64,000 nucleotides of DNA, from positions 2,604,001 to 2,668,000 of the forward strand of contig NZ_CP061378.1 of NCBI RefSeq assembly GCF_015624485.1, written 5' to 3'. Of the stretch, positions 1 through 10,396 are shown one piece after another. The position numbers and the translations under genes were made by a program. Every line of letters begins with the position of its first letter. The first letter of the stretch is position 1. The DNA is from Bradyrhizobium genosp. L (GTDB lineage: Bacteria; Pseudomonadota; Alphaproteobacteria; Rhizobiales; Xanthobacteraceae). Under the pieces are notes generated by a model. It searched no databases, was not told the origin of the DNA, and saw only the letters and a program-made list of their open reading frames with translations.

Positions 1-41
1 GGTTGCGTCTGCGTCCGTTTCTCTTCCTGCGGGCAAATTTG

Positions 42-542
42 ATGACACATCGGACTGACGTGGCCAGGGGCCAGGAGATCGTTGCGCGCTGGTGCAACCT
101 GGCCGAACAGCGGCTCGAACACCTGACCGAACTGTTCGAAACCGGCCGCTGGCGTCGCTATCACACCGAACAGGCATTTCTCGAGAACATCAGGGAAGCG
201 CGCGCCGCGGTCGAGATCTGGCGCGAGCTGCTGACGCGCGAAGCTTCGCTCGACAATTCTCCCATCGACCTGTCCTGGCTCGGCCGCGGCAAGTCGAAAT
301 TGCCGCCGCGCCCGGCTTTGCCGGAGCCCGCGCCGGAGCACCGGTTCGACGTGGTCGCGCTGGCCGAATCCACCATGACGGCGGTCGCGGCCGCGCTCGA
401 GACGGCGGTTGCGGTGCTGGAAGATGCGCCCGCCATGGCCGACGCGCCGGCGCCGGAGATGCCGGTCCCGATGATGCCGCCGCCGGTGCTCGACCTCGAC
501 ACGATCCAGTCGCGCTACCCGCTGCTGCGCAACGCGATGTAA
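42..542 (+). CDS. Conserved hypothetical protein (TIGR03809-like)
   Basis: 166-residue protein starting at the ATG of MTHRTDVARGQ; the frame stays open upstream to the window edge but that part does not look like protein. The first 100 residues are charged and probably helical. The middle is rich in Pro and Ala with runs such as PAPEMPVPMMPPPV, and the end reads IQSRYPLLRNAM. It resembles the family known as TIGR03809, normally found next to the Tat-exported repeat protein TIGR03808, which is indeed the convergent neighbour 10 bp away. Function unknown; the family call is from memory of the pair, not from a search. Confidence 0.7.
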   Translation: MTHRTDVARGQEIVARWCNLAEQRLEHLTELFETGRWRRYHTEQAFLENIREARAAVEIWRELLTREASLDNSPIDLSWLGRGKSKLPPRPALPEPAPEHRFDVVALAESTMTAVAAALETAVAVLEDAPAMADAPAPEMPVPMMPPPVLDLDTIQSRYPLLRNAM

Positions 543-552
543 GGCGGGCGCG

Positions 553-1923
553 TCAGCGCCGCACCGCGTTCGACCCCACCATCAGCTGCGCATATTGCTG
601 GGCGCCGCCGGCCGACAGGTCGGATGTGACCGGACGGGCGTGATCGAGCCCGACCACGGCGCCGCGCGGGGTTTCCGAGATCATGTTGTTGTTGATCAGC
701 GCGGAGCCGGCGCCCGGCACCACCGAGACGCCGATGCCAACGAGGGCGTTGCGGATCACGTTGCCCGAGATCGCGACGTCGCGCAGGTACTTACCCCAGC
801 CGGCGACGATGCCGAAGCTCGGCGCGTTCTCGATCACATTGCCGGTGACGGATGTGTCGGCCTCGACATAGATGCCGATGCCGGCCCCGTCATTGGGGTC
901 GGTCCCGGCTGGCCGCTTCGGCAGCAAATTGCGGATGATGTTGCCCTGAACCACCGCGATGCGGCCGCCCTCGTTGAAATTGCACACGGACACGCCGAGC
1001 GCCGCGCCATCGACGGTGTTGTTGGCGATCACGGCCGCCTCGAACGCGAACTCCGAATAGAGCGCGACCTCGCGGACATTGCTGACGCTGTTGTCGGTGA
1101 TGTGGATGTTGGCGGCCGAATTGCCGCGCACCGCCGAAAAATCGCAGTTCCTGATCCGGTTGCCGCGCACGATCACGTTGCCGGCGCGGAATGCGTTGAT
1201 GGCGTTGCCGTATTGCCCGGAGCCGCCGGGGCCAGCCTTGATGTCCTCGATGCGGTTGTCGGCGACGATCGAGCCGTCGTCGCCGATCGAGGAACGCAGG
1301 ATCTCGATGCCGTTGTCGTTGGTGCCCTTGATGGTGTTGCGCGAGACCAGAAGGCCGATCGCATCGAACGACACCAGCGCCGTGATCGCGATGTCCGTGA
1401 AGATGTTGTTGCTGACGTCGCCCGACATCTGCTCGAACCAGATGCCGTTGCCGCCGCTGCCGATGAACTGGCAATCGGTGATGCGGATGTCGCGGCCGGA
1501 CAGGCAGTGCACCAGGCCGCGCCTCGTCGGCAGCGGGATGTTGCCGCCGTCGAAGGTCAGGCCCATCAGCACGACTCCGCCGGCGCCTTCGCCTGCCAGC
1601 AGCGAGGCACCGCCGTTGAAGGCGAGCCTGCTCGCGCCGCGCACGCCGATCAGCTGGCTGCCGGGCGCAAGCCGCAGCAGGCCGGTGCGATAGACGCCGG
1701 GCGGGAAGGCCAGCGGCACCTGCGCATGCGCAGCATCATCGATCGCGCGTTGCAGGTTGCGGGTCTGGTCGTCGGGGCTGCCGGGACGAACGCCATATTG
1801 CGTGACGTCGCGGCCCAGCGAGGCGACCGATGCCGCGGCACGCGCAGCCTCCGGCGACATCGCCAGCGCGCCGGCGACGCCGGCGGCGGATGCTCCGATC
1901 AGACGGCGGCGGTTGACGTCCAT
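553..1923 (-). CDS. Tat-exported parallel beta-helix repeat protein (TIGR03808-like)
   Basis: 456 residues. The N-terminus has a twin-arginine signal (MDVNRRRLIGASAAG, then a hydrophobic Ala-rich stretch and an AARA cleavage region), so it should be exported folded. The remainder is a run of right-handed beta-helix turns rich in N, G, I and V (for example ITDNSVSN, VIRGNRIRN-like units, NNNMISETPRGAVVG), as in pectate-lyase-fold proteins. No catalytic residues were recognised. The family is described as a twin-arginine translocated repeat protein of unknown role. An envelope or carbohydrate-related function is only inference. Confidence 0.8.
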   Translation of the reverse strand: MDVNRRRLIGASAAGVAGALAMSPEAARAAASVASLGRDVTQYGVRPGSPDDQTRNLQRAIDDAAHAQVPLAFPPGVYRTGLLRLAPGSQLIGVRGASRLAFNGGASLLAGEGAGGVVLMGLTFDGGNIPLPTRRGLVHCLSGRDIRITDCQFIGSGGNGIWFEQMSGDVSNNIFTDIAITALVSFDAIGLLVSRNTIKGTNDNGIEILRSSIGDDGSIVADNRIEDIKAGPGGSGQYGNAINAFRAGNVIVRGNRIRNCDFSAVRGNSAANIHITDNSVSNVREVALYSEFAFEAAVIANNTVDGAALGVSVCNFNEGGRIAVVQGNIIRNLLPKRPAGTDPNDGAGIGIYVEADTSVTGNVIENAPSFGIVAGWGKYLRDVAISGNVIRNALVGIGVSVVPGAGSALINNNMISETPRGAVVGLDHARPVTSDLSAGGAQQYAQLMVGSNAVRR

Positions 1924-2066
1924 GGTGCCTGGCCCTCGCTAAGAGGCGCGAGCGATGACGTTCGCACCCGATAGGTAGCGCGAAATGCGGCGCCGCTCGG
2001 TGAACGCGCGGTCGCAGCCGGGCGATTGTTGGCGGTAGGGTTAACCCGGGGTGGAGCGATTGACGC

Positions 2067-2714
2067 TCACACCAACGCTATCTGCCGGGTCAACTTCACC
2101 AGCTCCATCAGCATGGCTTCGCCGGCATCGACCAGCGCTTCCAGCGTGAGCTCTGAGGTGCCGCGCGCTGCCGTTCCGTCATGGGCGAGCGGTGGAACAT
2201 GGACGAATTGCGCGAGGCGAGGGCCGTTGTCGCCGCCTGCGGCCTCGATCGCGCGCCAGCTCAGATAGTTGCAGAGATAGCTGCCGGCATCGCGCGACAG
2301 CCGCGCGTCGATCCCGGTCGCCACTGCCGCGCGCAGCAGCTTTTCGCTGTGCGGGCCGAATGCGTGCGCATCGGCGCCGTCGACGATCGATCCCTTGCGC
2401 GCATGCTGGCGGCCGGCATCGGGGAAGCGCGTGGTTACTGCGTTGCGGGCGCGGCTTTCGATCCGCAGATACGAGGTGCGGCCGGCGAGGCCGAACATCA
2501 GCAGCGCCTGCGGGCGATGTTTTGCGATCAGCTCGGGCAACTCGCGATCGACGGTTGCGTAGGTGACGTGGAAGATGTGGCTCGTCAACGCGACGTCGTC
2601 GAGCGCCGGTCGCCGCAGCTGCGTCAGCCGCTTCACCAGCGGCATGGTCGGATTGAACGGCGCGCCCGGGAATGGGCCGAAGCCGGTGATCAGGATGCGC
2701 AGCCTCTCGCTCAC
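2067..2714 (-). CDS. pcp: Pyroglutamyl-peptidase I (peptidase C15)
   Basis: 215-residue cytosolic cysteine peptidase that removes N-terminal pyroglutamate from peptides. The N-terminus LRILITGFGPFPGAPFNPT is the family signature. The catalytic Cys lies in AGSYLCNYLSW and the His in QFVHVPPL. A GTG start is used; it overlaps the last codon of meaB (AGGTGAGC), so translation is probably coupled. The longer frame extending upstream to 3269 is only a shadow of meaB. It is the last gene of the methylmalonyl-CoA mutase operon; its link to that pathway is positional only. Confidence 0.85.
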   Translation of the reverse strand: MSERLRILITGFGPFPGAPFNPTMPLVKRLTQLRRPALDDVALTSHIFHVTYATVDRELPELIAKHRPQALLMFGLAGRTSYLRIESRARNAVTTRFPDAGRQHARKGSIVDGADAHAFGPHSEKLLRAAVATGIDARLSRDAGSYLCNYLSWRAIEAAGGDNGPRLAQFVHVPPLAHDGTAARGTSELTLEALVDAGEAMLMELVKLTRQIALV

Positions 2715-3703
2715 CTCAACATCTCCGCGATCTGCTCCGCGGCCACCGCGGGCGAGATGCGGCCGTCGGCGACCTCGGCTTCCATCTTCTTCACCTTGCT
2801 GCGGATCGCGGCGTCGGCGCGCAGCCGCGCCATCATCCGGCCCTCCAGCATCGACCACATCCATTTCACCTGCTGCTCGCGGCGTCGCGCGGCGAATTCG
2901 CCCGACGCGTTCATCGCGGTGCGGTGCTCGAGGATCTTCTGCCAGAGCTTGTCGAGGCCCGCACCGGTCAGCGCCGAATATGTTTCGACCGGCGGATGCC
3001 AGTGCTCGGAGCGCGGCGTAAGAATATGCAGCGCGCTGCGATAATCGGCGGCGGCGAGGTTGGCGCGCTTGAGATTGTCGCCATCGGCCTTGTTGATCGC
3101 GATCATGTCGGCGAGCTCGACCAGGCCCTTCTTGATGCCCTGCAGCTCGTCGCCGGCGCCGGGCAGCATCAAGGCCAGGAAGAAATCGGTCATGTCGCAG
3201 ACCGCGGTCTCGGACTGGCCGATGCCGACGGTCTCGACCAGCACCACGTCGAAGCCGGCGGCCTCGCACAGCAGCATCGCCTCGCGGGTCTTCGCCGCGA
3301 CGCCGCCGAGCGTGCCCGAGGACGGCGAGGGCCGGATATAGGCCTTGTCGGAAACCGCGAGCCGCGCCATCCGGGTCTTGTCGCCGAGGATCGAGCCGCC
3401 GGTGCGCGCCGACGACGGATCCACCGCCAGCACCGCGACCTTGTGGCCGCGCTCGATCAGGAACATGCCGAGCGCATCGATCGTGGTCGACTTGCCGACC
3501 CCGGGCGAGCCGGTGATGCCGACCCGCACCGCGCTGCCGGTGTCGGGCAGCAGCTTCTGCACCAGTTCGCGCGCGGAGGCCTGGTGATCGCCACGCCGGC
3601 TCTCGACCAGCGTGATCGCCCGCGCCAGCGCGGCGCGGTGGCCGGCGCGAAGGTCAGGGGCTAGGGCGCGGATGTCCACGACGGTCTTATTTGGCAGGGT
3701 CAT
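2711..3703 (-). CDS. meaB: Methylmalonyl-CoA mutase-associated GTPase MeaB (ArgK family)
   Basis: 330-residue G3E-type P-loop GTPase that protects methylmalonyl-CoA mutase and gates delivery of adenosylcobalamin to it. Visible motifs: Walker A GITGSPGVGKSTTID, switch region VDPSSARTGGSILGDKTRM, Walker B-like VVLVETVGIGQSE, and base-recognition INKADGDN. The C-terminal helical part (QVKWMWSMLEGRM) is the dimerisation arm. The ATG chosen here overlaps the stop of the HepT-like gene by ATGA; an upstream in-frame start (3727) would run into that gene. Encoded in the same operon as both mutase subunits. Confidence 0.93.
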   Translation of the reverse strand: MTLPNKTVVDIRALAPDLRAGHRAALARAITLVESRRGDHQASARELVQKLLPDTGSAVRVGITGSPGVGKSTTIDALGMFLIERGHKVAVLAVDPSSARTGGSILGDKTRMARLAVSDKAYIRPSPSSGTLGGVAAKTREAMLLCEAAGFDVVLVETVGIGQSETAVCDMTDFFLALMLPGAGDELQGIKKGLVELADMIAINKADGDNLKRANLAAADYRSALHILTPRSEHWHPPVETYSALTGAGLDKLWQKILEHRTAMNASGEFAARRREQQVKWMWSMLEGRMMARLRADAAIRSKVKKMEAEVADGRISPAVAAEQIAEMLR

Positions 3704-4050
3704 GCCCGAATGCGTCGCTCTACGCACGTCTTGAGCGGCACGAGCTTTTCCCCGGCTATTCCCCAGAGAATCTCTGGTTCGATCCGAACGCGCGTATTTT
3801 CAAGACGAGCGCCAATGTCGGCGAAGCAACGCCAATCAACCGCGGTTTCGGCAGCCTTGATTTCATACGGAATGTGGCCGCACGCGACACTAACCATCTC
3901 AAACAGTCTCTCCAGCGCGAGCCGTCGCGACCGATCATTCGCCAGTTCGCTTTCGGAACATTCGCGCAGCTCGACTTGGATGATGTTGATTGCAGATAGG
4001 ATGTGAGCGAAGCGATCTTGTATGGATGGGACGATTTCCATCTCTGTCAT
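3700..4050 (-). CDS. HepT/DUF86-like protein lacking the RNase motif
   Basis: 116-residue, mostly helical protein. The ending W-R-x6-(GA)RLENTRVRIEPEILW followed by LVPLK aligns with the DUF86/HepT core, where W, then R-N-x3-H-x-Y, then D/P-E-I-x-W and LP-L are typical. In the aligned positions the catalytic Arg, His and Tyr read Gly, Asn and Arg, so RNase activity looks lost. No MntA-type nucleotidyltransferase partner is adjacent; the upstream gene is a GIY-YIG nuclease, 16 bp away. The stop overlaps the meaB start (ATGA), so it is co-translated with a housekeeping gene. Base composition is visibly more AT-rich than the flanking operon. The family call is moderate, made by eye. Confidence 0.6.
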   Translation of the reverse strand: MTEMEIVPSIQDRFAHILSAINIIQVELRECSESELANDRSRRLALERLFEMVSVACGHIPYEIKAAETAVDWRCFADIGARLENTRVRIEPEILWGIAGEKLVPLKTCVERRIRA

Positions 4051-4066
4051 GTTTGGATCATCCTAC

Positions 4067-4903
4067 TCAATTGGCATTCAAGCCAAATTCATCCCCAAGG
4101 CGCTCAGCGCGCGAACCGAGCTTTTCCTTCCAAAGATTCTCAAGCGCTAATACTTCGCTTCGCTGAGCCTTTGAGCCTACGGTCTCCAAAATAGATACCG
4201 TGTAGTCTCTCTGGTTCCGTTCCTTCAAAAGTTTGTTGCCGCCGTGACCGTCGGCCGCATAGGCAGTCCACCTCCCGAAGAATCCGTCATCTCCGGTGGC
4301 CGAGCCAACGTATTGCGCTCCGGTTTTTTTGCAAACGAGCAAATAGACGCCCTTCGTTACCCGGAGAACGGACTGCCAAGTAGGGTACAGAGTCGGAATA
4401 TCCTCAATTCGCTTCTGGAAGGAGAAATAGTCAGGGAATTTGGGCTCTTCAAATTGCTTACGAATTTCGATGACGTCTTTGTTTTGCTTTTCTGCGCGTT
4501 GGACCCAGCTTCGGTATCCTTCGCCCCAGTTCAAAACTAGACGCTTGGAGAAGTCGCTCATTCGATCGTCAAGGGTGAGATCATAGACGAAAAGCTTGCC
4601 GGCATCGTACGACTTGAGTTTGATTGGGCAGATGATTGCTTCCGAACTGCTTCTAAGCTCGCCGACTCTAAAAAGGTCTACAAAAAGTGTTTCCCGGCTT
4701 GGAGTAACAACGAACGAAGCGATGAATTCCCGTCGAAATATTTCTCGACCTTGGATCATTTGGTAGAATTCAAATTGCGAACGATCTTCCCGCAACAGAG
4801 AGTAGGGTGTGCCCCCGCTGGGTCCACGATCTTGATGCCGAACCAGTTGAACAGACTTCGGATCAAGCTTGCATTCGGACAGGATTAGATTGAACTTCAG
4901 CAT
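4067..4903 (-). CDS. GIY-YIG nuclease domain protein
   Basis: 278 residues. Roughly residues 1-160 form an unrecognised N-terminal domain. The C-terminal 100 residues carry a GIY-YIG fold: GVYLLVCKKTGAQYVGSATG (GVY and YVG), the catalytic-type Arg in FFGRWTAYA, and a Glu in VLALENLWKEKLGS with Asn at the very end (GLNAN). Such domains cut DNA through a Tyr/Arg/Glu site. It starts 12 bp after mutB and is followed by the HepT-like gene. The AT-rich composition and its position between mutB and meaB suggest lateral insertion. It could be a solitary defence nuclease or a homing-type enzyme; the sequence does not decide. Confidence 0.75.
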   Translation of the reverse strand: MLKFNLILSECKLDPKSVQLVRHQDRGPSGGTPYSLLREDRSQFEFYQMIQGREIFRREFIASFVVTPSRETLFVDLFRVGELRSSSEAIICPIKLKSYDAGKLFVYDLTLDDRMSDFSKRLVLNWGEGYRSWVQRAEKQNKDVIEIRKQFEEPKFPDYFSFQKRIEDIPTLYPTWQSVLRVTKGVYLLVCKKTGAQYVGSATGDDGFFGRWTAYAADGHGGNKLLKERNQRDYTVSILETVGSKAQRSEVLALENLWKEKLGSRAERLGDEFGLNAN

Positions 4904-4915
4904 GGCAGTTGAAAC

Positions 4916-7072
<2,157 letters not shown>

Positions 7073-7085
7073 TCCATCGTATCCT

Positions 7086-7556
7086 CTAGTCATGATCCGG
7101 ATGCTGATGGCTGGCGATGGTCGCCATCTGCTCCGGTCCGTAATTCTGCATCGTGGTCTGGCTCGGCAGGTTGGCGATGCCGACCACCCAGCCGAGCCGG
7201 GATTCGGTTCCATATTGCCGCGTCGGCACCAGCCGGTCGGGCCGATCGAAGGTGCCGGTCATGAGCTCGATCCGTGGGCCGTCGATGCGGCGGAAGCTGA
7301 GCGGCGTGCCGCAGGCGGCGCAGAAATCACGCTCGGCGATGGATGAGGACTTGAACGCCGCCGGCTTGCCGCGGGTCCAGGTGAAGTCCTCCTTGTTGAT
7401 GTCGGCGAAGGAGGCAAACGGCGCGCCGGACGCTTTCTGGCACATCCTGCAGTGGCAGATGCTGATCCGGTTCGGTGCCGCCGAGATCGCAAAGCGAACC
7501 GCGCCGCATTGGCAGCCGCCGGTCAGAACGGGTTTTGCTGGTGCCTCTGCCGTCAT
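7086..7556 (-). CDS. GFA-family zinc protein (glutathione-dependent formaldehyde-activating fold)
   Basis: 156-residue zinc protein. The metal-binding cysteines are in [18 protein letters not shown] and [12 protein letters not shown], the classic GFA/CENP-V fold. The founding member was thought to help condense formaldehyde with glutathione; most members have no proven role. The ATG overlaps the mutA stop (ATGA) and mutB starts 13 bp downstream, so it is embedded between the two mutase subunits. Whether it acts in the pathway or is just a resident of the operon cannot be told from sequence. Confidence 0.85.
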   Translation of the reverse strand: MTAEAPAKPVLTGGCQCGAVRFAISAAPNRISICHCRMCQKASGAPFASFADINKEDFTWTRGKPAAFKSSSIAERDFCAACGTPLSFRRIDGPRIELMTGTFDRPDRLVPTRQYGTESRLGWVVGIANLPSQTTMQNYGPEQMATIASHQHPDHD

Positions 7557-9427
7557 GCCTGCTCCATCCGCCTGTAAGCGTCGCGCAATGTCGCCAGCGC
7601 ATCGCCGCTGGCGAAGACGAACTCACCGATGCCGGCCGCCCGCAACTCTGCTTCCTGGTCGCCGGGCCGCCCTGCCAGATAGATATGCCTCGCTCCGGCG
7701 CCTTGAAGGGCCTTGGCGGCGTCAACGGCGCTGGCGGCATAGACCTTGTCGGAGGAACAGATGCACGCCACCGTCGCGCCGGAGGCCTTGAAGGCTGCGG
7801 CCAGCGTTGCCGGATCGGCAAAGCCTTCGCTGTCGATCGCCTCGATGCCGCCGGTCTCGAAGAAGCTCTTGGCGAAGGTGGCACGGGCGGTGAAATCGGC
7901 CGGCGTGCCGAGATTGGCGAGGAAGATCTTTGGCCGCGCGCCACGCGCCTGCAGCGCGGCATCGGATGTGTCGCGCAGCGCCTCGAACGGCTCGGCAAGG
8001 CGCATCGGCGCGAGCGGATCGAACTTGATCTTTGCCTCGGGCAGGGGGCTGAGCGCGACCGGCGTCACATCCAGTACCGCGACCCCGGCTTCATGCAGGT
8101 TCGGGAATTCGCTGGCGCCAGTCAGCACGTCGCGGCGTTTCGCCACATTGGTCTCGCGCTGGGCGCGCGTCGCGGCGACCTTGCTCTGAAGCAGTCCCTG
8201 CTCGAGTGCCGCGAAGATGCCGCCGGCCTTCTCGATCTCCTGGAACAGCGTCCACGCCGCCTCGCAGAGCTGCGTCGTCAGCGTCTCGATGCCGCCGGAG
8301 CCGGCGGCGGGATCGGAGACCTTTGCAAGGTTGGATTCCTCGAGCAGCACGAGCTGGGTGTTGCGTGCCACGCGCCGCGCGAAATCATCCGGCAGGCCGA
8401 GCGCCAGCGTGTGCGGCAGCACGGTGATCGCGTTGGCGCCGGCAAGCCCGGCCGCGAACGTCGCCATGGTTGCGCGCAGCATGTTCACATTGGCGTCGCG
8501 CTGGGTCAGCATGCGCCAGGCGGTCTGCGCGTTGATGAAGATCGGCTTTGGCGTGAGCCCGGACGCTTGCTCGACCCGCGCCCACAGGCGCCGCAGCGCA
8601 CGGAATTTCGCCATGGTCAGGAACTGGTCGGCGTCGGCGCTGAGCCGGAACGAGATCGCCGCGCGTGCCGCATCGAGATCGAGGCCGGCAGCCTCCAGCA
8701 TGCGCAGATAGGCGAGCCCGACCGCGAGCGCGAAGGCGAGCTCCTGCACCTCGGACCCGCCGGCATCGTGCACCGGCCGGCCGTCGGCCAGCACGAAGGG
8801 GCCGTTGAAGCCGCGCTTGATCAGCCCGCCGACCACCTGGCCGAACGGCTTTTGATAGTCCGCCCAGGCGGCGGTCGCAGCACCACGTACGGCGATGGTG
8901 CTGAGCGCCTGGTAATTGAAGTGAAGGTCGAGCTTGGCCGGATCGAGCTTGCGGGCCTCGACCATGTCGGCAAACGTCTCGCCGGCGTTCTCGCGCCCGA
9001 TGACCGGGTTGAGCGCGATCATGATGCCGGCATCGAGATGGATGCCGCCGCAGGCGCGCGCCAGCGTCCGCTTGCTGGCGTCGGCGAGACCGAAACCGCG
9101 GGTGCCGGGGCCATCCGCGAATTCGAATTCGAGGCCGGTCGCGCCGTTTTCGAGATCATGCAGCGCCAGCGCGTTGGCCTGCGCGGGATCGGGATGATCG
9201 ACCCGCTGCAGGATCTGCCAGGGCGTGGCGGCCGCGCGGCCGGCGATCGGACCGGTATTGGTGGCGCGGCGGTAGATCGGGTCGATCTTGAGCCCATCAT
9301 AGGTCTTGCCGACCAGCTTCTCGAACGGCGCGCCCTTCAGCACGCCGTCGACCAGCTTGCGCCAGTCCTGATAGGTCGCAGGCGGAAATTCCGCAGCCAG
9401 AGCCAAATCGTCAGTCGTGGTCGTCAT
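7553..9427 (-). CDS. mutA: Methylmalonyl-CoA mutase, small subunit
   Basis: 624 residues, homologous to the large subunit but with a degenerate B12 domain. The barrel part is recognised by KIDPIYRRA, the NAITVLPHTLALGLPDDFARR region and ARNTQLVLLEESNLAKVSDPAAGS. The C-terminal domain has ANLGTPADFTARATFAKSF in place of the cobalt-binding DxHxxG loop, as expected for the non-catalytic partner. The start is the ATG of MTTTTDDLAL; the longer upstream frame overlaps folK and is not family-like. It is the first gene of the mutase operon, 104 bp downstream of folK. Confidence 0.93.
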   Translation of the reverse strand: MTTTTDDLALAAEFPPATYQDWRKLVDGVLKGAPFEKLVGKTYDGLKIDPIYRRATNTGPIAGRAAATPWQILQRVDHPDPAQANALALHDLENGATGLEFEFADGPGTRGFGLADASKRTLARACGGIHLDAGIMIALNPVIGRENAGETFADMVEARKLDPAKLDLHFNYQALSTIAVRGAATAAWADYQKPFGQVVGGLIKRGFNGPFVLADGRPVHDAGGSEVQELAFALAVGLAYLRMLEAAGLDLDAARAAISFRLSADADQFLTMAKFRALRRLWARVEQASGLTPKPIFINAQTAWRMLTQRDANVNMLRATMATFAAGLAGANAITVLPHTLALGLPDDFARRVARNTQLVLLEESNLAKVSDPAAGSGGIETLTTQLCEAAWTLFQEIEKAGGIFAALEQGLLQSKVAATRAQRETNVAKRRDVLTGASEFPNLHEAGVAVLDVTPVALSPLPEAKIKFDPLAPMRLAEPFEALRDTSDAALQARGARPKIFLANLGTPADFTARATFAKSFFETGGIEAIDSEGFADPATLAAAFKASGATVACICSSDKVYAASAVDAAKALQGAGARHIYLAGRPGDQEAELRAAGIGEFVFASGDALATLRDAYRRMEQA

Positions 9428-9531
9428 CCGCCCGCAGAGTCCTTCGCTGGCCCGATCGGGGCCTCTTGATTTGGCCGGAAATTGCCACGGGCGGGCGGCC
9501 AAGCCAAACGGTTGTTTGGGGGTGTTCCGGC

Positions 9532-10023
9532 CTAATCGAGGTCCGGCAGGCGGAAAATACCGTCGGCGGAAACCCCACCCAGCGCGTCGGCGACCTTGCG
9601 CCCGGCGATGATGCGATCGGGCACGATCTCGGCCAGCGGCACCAGCACGAAGCCGCGCTCGAACCAATGCGGGTGCGGCAGCGTCAGTTCCGGCTTGGCG
9701 AGCCTGACATCGTCATAGGCGATCAAATCGAGGTCGAGGGTGCGCGGGCCCCAGCGCTGCTCACTGGCGCGGTCGCGGCCGAATTTCTTCTCGATCTTGT
9801 GCAGCGTGAACAGCAGCGCATGCGGATCGAGCGAGGTCTCGATCTCGATGCAGGCATTGATGAAGCTGTCCTGCTGCTGCTTGCCCCAGGGCGGGGTCGA
9901 ATAGTCGGACGAGCGCGCGAGCAGCGCGGCCTGGGTCATGCCGCAGATATTGGCGATCGCCTTGCGAAACGTCGCGCGGACGTCGCCGACATTGCCGCCG
10001 AGCGCGATCAGGACGTCAGCCAT
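9532..10023 (-). CDS. folK: 2-amino-4-hydroxy-6-hydroxymethyldihydropteridine diphosphokinase
   Basis: 163 residues. Transfers pyrophosphate from ATP to hydroxymethyl-dihydropterin in folate synthesis. Signature regions are ALGGNVGD at the start, the RSSDYSTPPWG substrate loop, and the family motif RWGPRTLDLDLIAYDDV followed by LPHPHWFERGFVLVPLAEI. Its start overlaps the end of folB by 8 bp. Third gene of the folP-folB-folK operon, so three consecutive steps to dihydropteroate are encoded together. Confidence 0.96.
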   Translation of the reverse strand: MADVLIALGGNVGDVRATFRKAIANICGMTQAALLARSSDYSTPPWGKQQQDSFINACIEIETSLDPHALLFTLHKIEKKFGRDRASEQRWGPRTLDLDLIAYDDVRLAKPELTLPHPHWFERGFVLVPLAEIVPDRIIAGRKVADALGGVSADGIFRLPDLD

Positions 10024-10396
10024 GAGGGGTCGGATGCCGCGAACGCGTCAGCACCACGCCGACATCCTCGAAGATCGCGGCAATCGGCGCGTGCGGCTTG
10101 TGGACGGTGACCTTGACCGCCCGGACCCGCGGGAAGGCGGCGAGGATGTCGTCGGCGACCGCGCCGGCGGCGCGCTCCAAAAGCTTGTAATTGGTGGTCT
10201 TGAACGCCGACGTCGCGGTCGCCACCACGTTGGAATAGGAGACGGTGTCGGAGAGCCGGTCGGTGCGGGAGGATTCCGACAGATCGGTGTAGAGCTCGAG
10301 GTCGATGACAAAACGCTGCCCAACCTCGGTCTCATGCTCCATCACGCCATGGCGGGCATGGATGACGATCCCGGTGATGAAGATCGTGTCGGTCAT
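10016..10396 (-). CDS. folB: Dihydroneopterin aldolase
   Basis: 126 residues. Converts dihydroneopterin to hydroxymethyl-dihydropterin and glycolaldehyde. Family features are ITGIVIHARHGVMEHE near the N-terminus, GQRFVIDLELYTDL, the YSNVVA segment, the LLERAAGAVADDIL helix and VKVTVHKPHAPI at the C-terminal strand. Its ATG overlaps the folP stop (ATGA) and its end overlaps folK, so the three genes are translationally coupled. Confidence 0.95.
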   Translation of the reverse strand: MTDTIFITGIVIHARHGVMEHETEVGQRFVIDLELYTDLSESSRTDRLSDTVSYSNVVATATSAFKTTNYKLLERAAGAVADDILAAFPRVRAVKVTVHKPHAPIAAIFEDVGVVLTRSRHPTPHG

